A DNA stretch of 7,521 nt, from assembly GCA_016763165.1 (NCBI GenBank), contig JAESUJ010000039.1, forward strand, positions 1 to 7,521. The letters are read 5' to 3'. Positions 5,328 to 7,521 of the stretch are shown here, piece by piece. The DNA is from Candidatus Babeliales bacterium (GTDB lineage Bacteria > Babelota > Babeliae > Babelales > CAZZPM01). A program made the translations under genes and the position numbers. The first letter of the stretch is position 1, and each line of letters begins with the position of its first letter. The notes below the pieces were generated by a model. The model was not told the origin of the DNA. It made no database searches and was given only the letters and a program-made list of their open reading frames with translations.

Positions 5328-5560
5328 CCCCAACAAGTACCAAACACTGCGTGGTGTCCGCCACCTGTGCCTAGGACTGTGTAAGGTGGGTGGGACGCTC
5401 GAAGCCCCCGTAGAGCACGGCGTGTCGTATACCGTCACCCCCTGTCCTCCCCCCCAAAAAAAAGAAAAAAGAAAGAGGAGTTCCATCCATATTTTCCGGA
5501 AACGGCGACTTCGGAGTCCTATACGGACAGAGGACGGGAGACAGAGCCATGCATTGGATC
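5328..5560. other. Non-coding gap with homopolymer and polypurine tracts
   Basis: No credible gene is seen in these 233 bases; ORFs crossing it have no ribosome binding site. It holds C7 followed by A8 (5449-5463), a polypurine run at 5456-5480, a 10-bp palindrome TTTCCGGAAA (5493-5502), the short dyad GACTTCGGAGTC (5507-5518) and a 6-bp inverted repeat CCACCT/AGGTGG just upstream of the 5299-5327 promoter. In the leftward RNA the purine run becomes a U-rich tract about 80 bases after the 183-aa stop, so transcription may end here, but no strong hairpin adjoins it. Confidence 0.5.
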
Positions 5561-6112
5561 TTAAGCCTTAAGTGTATCAAGGTTAGATTTGGCGAGGTCG
5601 ATGACTGTTGATTCAAGAATCTCTTCACGCTTGATTCTTCCACGAATCTTGTTGCCTGAGTTCATACGCACCTGCCCTTGGTTCAGCTTGGCGTACTTAG
5701 CTGCATGAGTCCCTGCAGGTGATTCACAGACCAAGTCAGCTAGAAGCGCGACCTCCTCTGGCTCGCATCCTGCAAGTAGCGTGGCTAGCGTGTCGCCGTT
5801 GTGAAGACTGGCTTTGCCTGAGCTAGCGACGGACTTGGTGTAAGCGCCACGAGCATTTGCTAGTGCCTTGGCCATGCGGCTGCTGAACTCCTGCTCAGGC
5901 TCTTCGTCCTCGGATTTCTGCGATTCAAAATGCGAAATCCACTCCGCCGCTTGTGCCTTGGCGCTTTTCAGCGTCTTGTGGTCGGCTGCTTCGTCGCCGC
6001 TTGTCAATATCCATCCTTTGCCTGCTTTCATGATGTCGAAGTCGTAGCCATCTACGGTGTGTTTGCCTGATTCGTTGATCCACTTGATTGCGTTGTTAGT
6101 TGGTGCTTTCAT
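5561..6112 (-). CDS. Hypothetical phage protein, N-terminal domain plus HNGD/RMNxGNxIRG domain
   Basis: A 183-aa protein of unknown function. Residues 91-160 are the same domain as residues 18-87 of the 198-aa protein at 1495-2091, with HNGD (104-107), LLAG (112-115), AKY (138-140) and RMNSGNKIRG (149-158). In place of the other protein's Ala/Lys tail it has a separate N-terminal domain (about 20-63) with GYDFDIMKAGKGWILTS followed by a helix with AKAQAAEWI, a beta-beta-alpha look, then an acidic linker (65-75). The start has a perfect AGGAGGT four bases upstream and its own consensus promoter at 6160-6188. It appears to be a single-gene unit, the first leftward gene next to the divergent control region, a common place for early genes. 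Confidence 0.85.
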   Translation of the reverse strand: MKAPTNNAIKWINESGKHTVDGYDFDIMKAGKGWILTSGDEAADHKTLKSAKAQAAEWISHFESQKSEDEEPEQEFSSRMAKALANARGAYTKSVASSGKASLHNGDTLATLLAGCEPEEVALLADLVCESPAGTHAAKYAKLNQGQVRMNSGNKIRGRIKREEILESTVIDLAKSNLDTLKA

Positions 6113-6133
6113 GGTGACCTCCTAGGTCGTTAA

Positions 6134-6152
6134 CCTCAGCGTTGTGCCGAGG
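6134..6152 (-). promoter_or_regulatory. 5'-leader stem-loop of the 183-aa gene
   Basis: CCUCGGC pairs with GCUGAGG (7 bp, one G-U pair) around the 5-base loop ACAAC. It starts seven bases after the -10 hexamer, at the predicted first RNA base, and is the best of the four leader hairpins. Confidence 0.6.
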
Positions 6153-6159
6153 GAGACTT

Positions 6160-6188
6160 ATTATAACACGCCCCGTGCTGCGTGTCAA
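6160..6188 (-). promoter_or_regulatory. Consensus sigma70-type promoter of the 183-aa gene
   Basis: TTGACA (6188-6183) and TATAAT (6165-6160) are 17 bp apart on the minus strand, with TGT before the -10 and a G run before the -35. Confidence 0.9.
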
Positions 6189-6472
6189 CCCCCCATCGAC
6201 AAACCGCCCGTCGGACGGCGATCATCGTGGGCGCACGGACGCCCCACCGTGACGCACGGCACGTGTCTCGTGTACGCACGGGTCACAGGCACGGGACACG
6301 TGTGCGCATCCGCCGCCCAGACCCACGGACGGGGCGCGGACGACGCCGAACACACGCGCGCATACGTATACCCTCGCGCAAGCATGGGCGTATAGGGGTA
6401 CACACCGCGCGACGCGAAACGCATGTATGTATAACACCCGTTCGCGCACCTTTTAAAATAGTTTCTAATGTT
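6189..6472. other. CpG-rich divergent intergenic region with nested dyads
   Basis: About 285 bp between the divergent promoters, clearly richer in C, G and CpG than the genes on either side. ORFs through it are Arg/His/Pro-rich, lack ribosome binding sites and are not believed. It contains an imperfect hairpin GTGGG...CCCAC (6227-6247), 8-bp arms CACGTGTC (6260-6267) and GACACGTG (6295-6302) enclosing CGTG-TACG-CACG (6269-6280), and strictly alternating purine/pyrimidine runs at 6296-6309, 6350-6370 and about 6419-6433. Its place next to HNH and terminase genes would suit a cos/pac site, and a replication origin or regulator-binding region is also possible. Confidence 0.6.
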
Positions 6473-6495
6473 GGGGGACTTGACACGCGTCCCCC
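6473..6495. promoter_or_regulatory. Inverted repeat over the HNH 2 promoter, possible operator
   Basis: Perfect 7-bp arms GGGGGAC (6473-6479) and GTCCCCC (6489-6495) with nine bases between them enclose the -35 hexamer at 6480-6485. A dimeric repressor bound here would block the promoter. This is inference; no repressor gene is in the window. Confidence 0.5.
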
Positions 6496-6508
6496 GATGT
6501 GCTATAAT
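6480..6508 (+). promoter_or_regulatory. Consensus sigma70-type promoter of HNH endonuclease 2
   Basis: TTGACA (6480-6485) and TATAAT (6503-6508) are 17 bp apart, with TGC before the -10. The leader is only about 15 bases and has no hairpin. Confidence 0.9.
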
Positions 6509-6528
6509 GGTATTTTGAGGAGAGAAAT

Positions 6529-6963
6529 ATGATTACTAGAACTTGTTTGAAATGCCATGTTACGAAGCCCACGATTGAATTCCATCGGGACGTGACTAAA
6601 GCGTCGGGGCTTTGCCCATTCTGTAGGTCTTGCGTAAACGCTAGAAAGAAGAGTTACAGGAAAGACATTAAACAAACCAAAGCCCTTAACGTAGAGAGAA
6701 GTACGAGGCAAATGCAGTCTTTGCGCATCCAAGCCTTATTGGCGCTTGGAGATAAATGCGTTGAGTGCGGCGCAAATGACCGTAGGATTTTACATATTGA
6801 TCATATTGATGGCAAGGGACATAAAGAACGGAAGAAAGCAAAAAGAGGGGAAATGAATCTTAAGATAATAAATGGCGACACCGAAAACTATCAACTTTTA
6901 TGTGCCAACTGCCATGCTATAAAGACGTGGGAACAGCGAGGCTACAGGAATCCTAACCAGTAA
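6529..6963 (+). CDS. HNH endonuclease 2
   Basis: A 144-aa HNH nuclease of the same type as HNH endonuclease 1. Zinc site one is C6, C9, C32 and C35; zinc site two is C77, C80, C125 and C128. The catalytic set is D91-H92, N127 and H129 (LHIDHID and LLCANCHAIKT). A Lys/Arg-rich linker (38-66) would help bind DNA. GAGGAG lies six bases before the ATG. It has its own promoter and is the first rightward gene, upstream of the terminase small subunit. HNH proteins next to terminase genes are known to take part in genome packaging in HK97-like and related phages, but this form with an N-terminal zinc knuckle also fits a homing endonuclease, so the role is open. Confidence 0.92.
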   Translation: MITRTCLKCHVTKPTIEFHRDVTKASGLCPFCRSCVNARKKSYRKDIKQTKALNVERSTRQMQSLRIQALLALGDKCVECGANDRRILHIDHIDGKGHKERKKAKRGEMNLKIINGDTENYQLLCANCHAIKTWEQRGYRNPNQ

Positions 6964-7000
6964 ACCTTTTTTTGTACGCGCCCGCGAGGCTAAACATATC

Positions 7001-7029
7001 TTGACAAACGGTTCTCGGTGTGGTATAAT
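7001..7029 (+). promoter_or_regulatory. Consensus sigma70-type promoter of the terminase unit
   Basis: TTGACA (7001-7006) and TATAAT (7024-7029) are 17 bp apart, with TGG before the -10. It lies in the gap between HNH endonuclease 2 and the next start codon. A T7 run directly after the HNH gene has no clear hairpin before it. Confidence 0.9.
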
Positions 7030-7084
7030 TGTTGTAGATACGACTCACCCAACCATCAACACCCACAGGAGAAAGGAGTGAATA

Positions 7085-7282
7085 ATGAAATTTTCAGAAA
7101 CCAAATTACCGCCTCTAACTCGGAAAATGTTATTGGAGCCGTCACTGTTAGAATACAGAGCTTTCATTTTAGACCAACGAATGATCGAGGTGCAGTATGA
7201 ACGCCTTGAGCAAAATTGCAGAGATGAAGCCCAAAGAATTCAACGACGTAGTGGCTTACAACAAGAAGAACAATTGGCCTGA
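7085..7282 (+). CDS. Hypothetical protein, 65 aa, overlapping the terminase gene
   Basis: Begins MKFSETKLPPLTRKMLLEPS; the rest is a charged, Leu/Gln/Glu/Arg-rich amphipathic helix. AGGAG at 7074-7078 stands six bases before the ATG, directly downstream of the promoter. Its last 86 bases overlap the terminase small subunit in another frame, which is unusual. A competing reading starts at GTG 7078-7080 with AGGAG at 7067-7071 and gives 40 residues ending in an ATGA overlap with the terminase start. The doubled AGGAG motif leaves both possible; the composition favours the 65-aa frame. No family is recognised. Confidence 0.5.
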   Translation: MKFSETKLPPLTRKMLLEPSLLEYRAFILDQRMIEVQYERLEQNCRDEAQRIQRRSGLQQEEQLA

Positions 7283-7521
7283 CTTGAACAGCAAGCAGAA
7301 AATGTTTGCTGTTCGTTACTTGGAAACCTACTCCGCGACTAAAGCTGCAACAGAAGCAGGTTCAGCAAGTGCAGGATGGGGAAACAAGCAGTTGCGTGAC
7401 CCATTGGTGCTTGAGTATATTAACTCCCTGCAACTAGTGTACAATCAGCGCTCTTTCATCAATAAAGACTTCATAAACGTGCAGATGTTGCAACATTTAG
7501 AAGTAGTTAAGGGTGAAGTAG
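7197..7521 (+). CDS. terS: Terminase small subunit (C-terminus beyond window)
   Basis: The first 108 residues of a Terminase_2-type small subunit, open to the right edge. The diagnostic stretch at residues 31-75 runs NSKQKMFAVRYLE, then SATKAATEAGS, then KQLRDPLVLEYIN. This matches the family's helix-turn-helix, in which the protein recognises the packaging site on phage DNA and hands it to the large subunit. GAGG at 7187-7190 lies six bases before the ATG. The first 30 residues (rich in Lys and Asn) are an extension before the core. The large subunit would be expected just beyond the window. The overlapping 65-aa frame upstream does not weaken this call. Confidence 0.9.
   Translation, partial: MNALSKIAEMKPKEFNDVVAYNKKNNWPDLNSKQKMFAVRYLETYSATKAATEAGSASAGWGNKQLRDPLVLEYINSLQLVYNQRSFINKDFINVQMLQHLEVVKGEV

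Noticed and set aside
5236..5364. N-terminal extension of the 91-aa protein
   Set aside because: It would read through the -10/-35 region at 5299-5327; the start at 5235 has a good GGAG.
5253..5643. Leftward ORFs of 77 and 90 aa across 5253-5643
   Set aside because: No ribosome binding sites; they cross a promoter or the end of the 183-aa gene and a homopolymer tract.
6182..6532. Several overlapping ORFs in the CpG-rich region (Arg/His/Pro-rich)
   Set aside because: No ribosome binding sites, open on both strands from composition alone, and one crosses the HNH 2 promoter.
6964..6975. T7 run after HNH endonuclease 2 as an intrinsic terminator
   Set aside because: No stem-loop directly precedes it.

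Overview
The window looks like a piece of a tailed double-stranded DNA bacteriophage (or prophage). It carries a terminase small subunit, two HNH endonucleases, a phage-type SNF2 helicase, a DUF3102-like protein, a phage-type pentapeptide-repeat protein and many very small genes packed head to tail. The host cannot be named. It must be a bacterium with a sigma70/sigmaA-type housekeeping polymerase, because six promoters match the TTGACA-17-TATAAT consensus exactly, and ribosome binding sites are strong AGGAG/AGGAGG types. No integrase, repressor, tRNA or CRISPR array was seen.

Layout. Positions 1-6190 are read leftward in four transcription units, each with its own promoter. (a) Promoter 6160-6188 drives a 183-aa protein. 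(b) Promoter 5299-5327 drives a run of overlapping genes: 91 aa, a 39-aa membrane peptide, a pentapeptide-repeat protein, 80 aa, 54 aa and 52 aa, followed after a gap by a 26-aa membrane peptide. (c) Promoter 3372-3400 drives 72 aa, a 257-aa DUF3102-like protein and a 41-aa basic peptide. (d) Promoter 2142-2170 drives a 198-aa protein, HNH endonuclease 1 and an SNF2-type helicase cut by the window edge. Positions 6480-7521 are read rightward: promoter 6480-6508 drives HNH endonuclease 2, and promoter 7001-7029 drives a small ORF and the terminase small subunit. The leftward genes look like early or accessory/replication genes, and the rightward ones like the start of the packaging and late region.

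The two arms diverge from a roughly 290-bp CpG-rich, non-coding stretch (6189-6479) with nested inverted repeats and long alternating purine/pyrimidine runs. It is a reasonable candidate for a cos/pac site, an origin or a control region.

Most notable points: (1) the pentapeptide-repeat gene is split by a 28-bp imperfect tandem duplication whose removal restores one 213-codon frame; (2) all four leftward promoters are followed by a short stem-loop at the predicted start of the RNA; (3) the 183-aa and 198-aa proteins share a 70-residue domain, about half identical, that I cannot assign to a known family; (4) a 23-bp element recurs directly after the stop codons at 2212 and 3617; (5) two very small membrane peptides fit tightly into unit (b).
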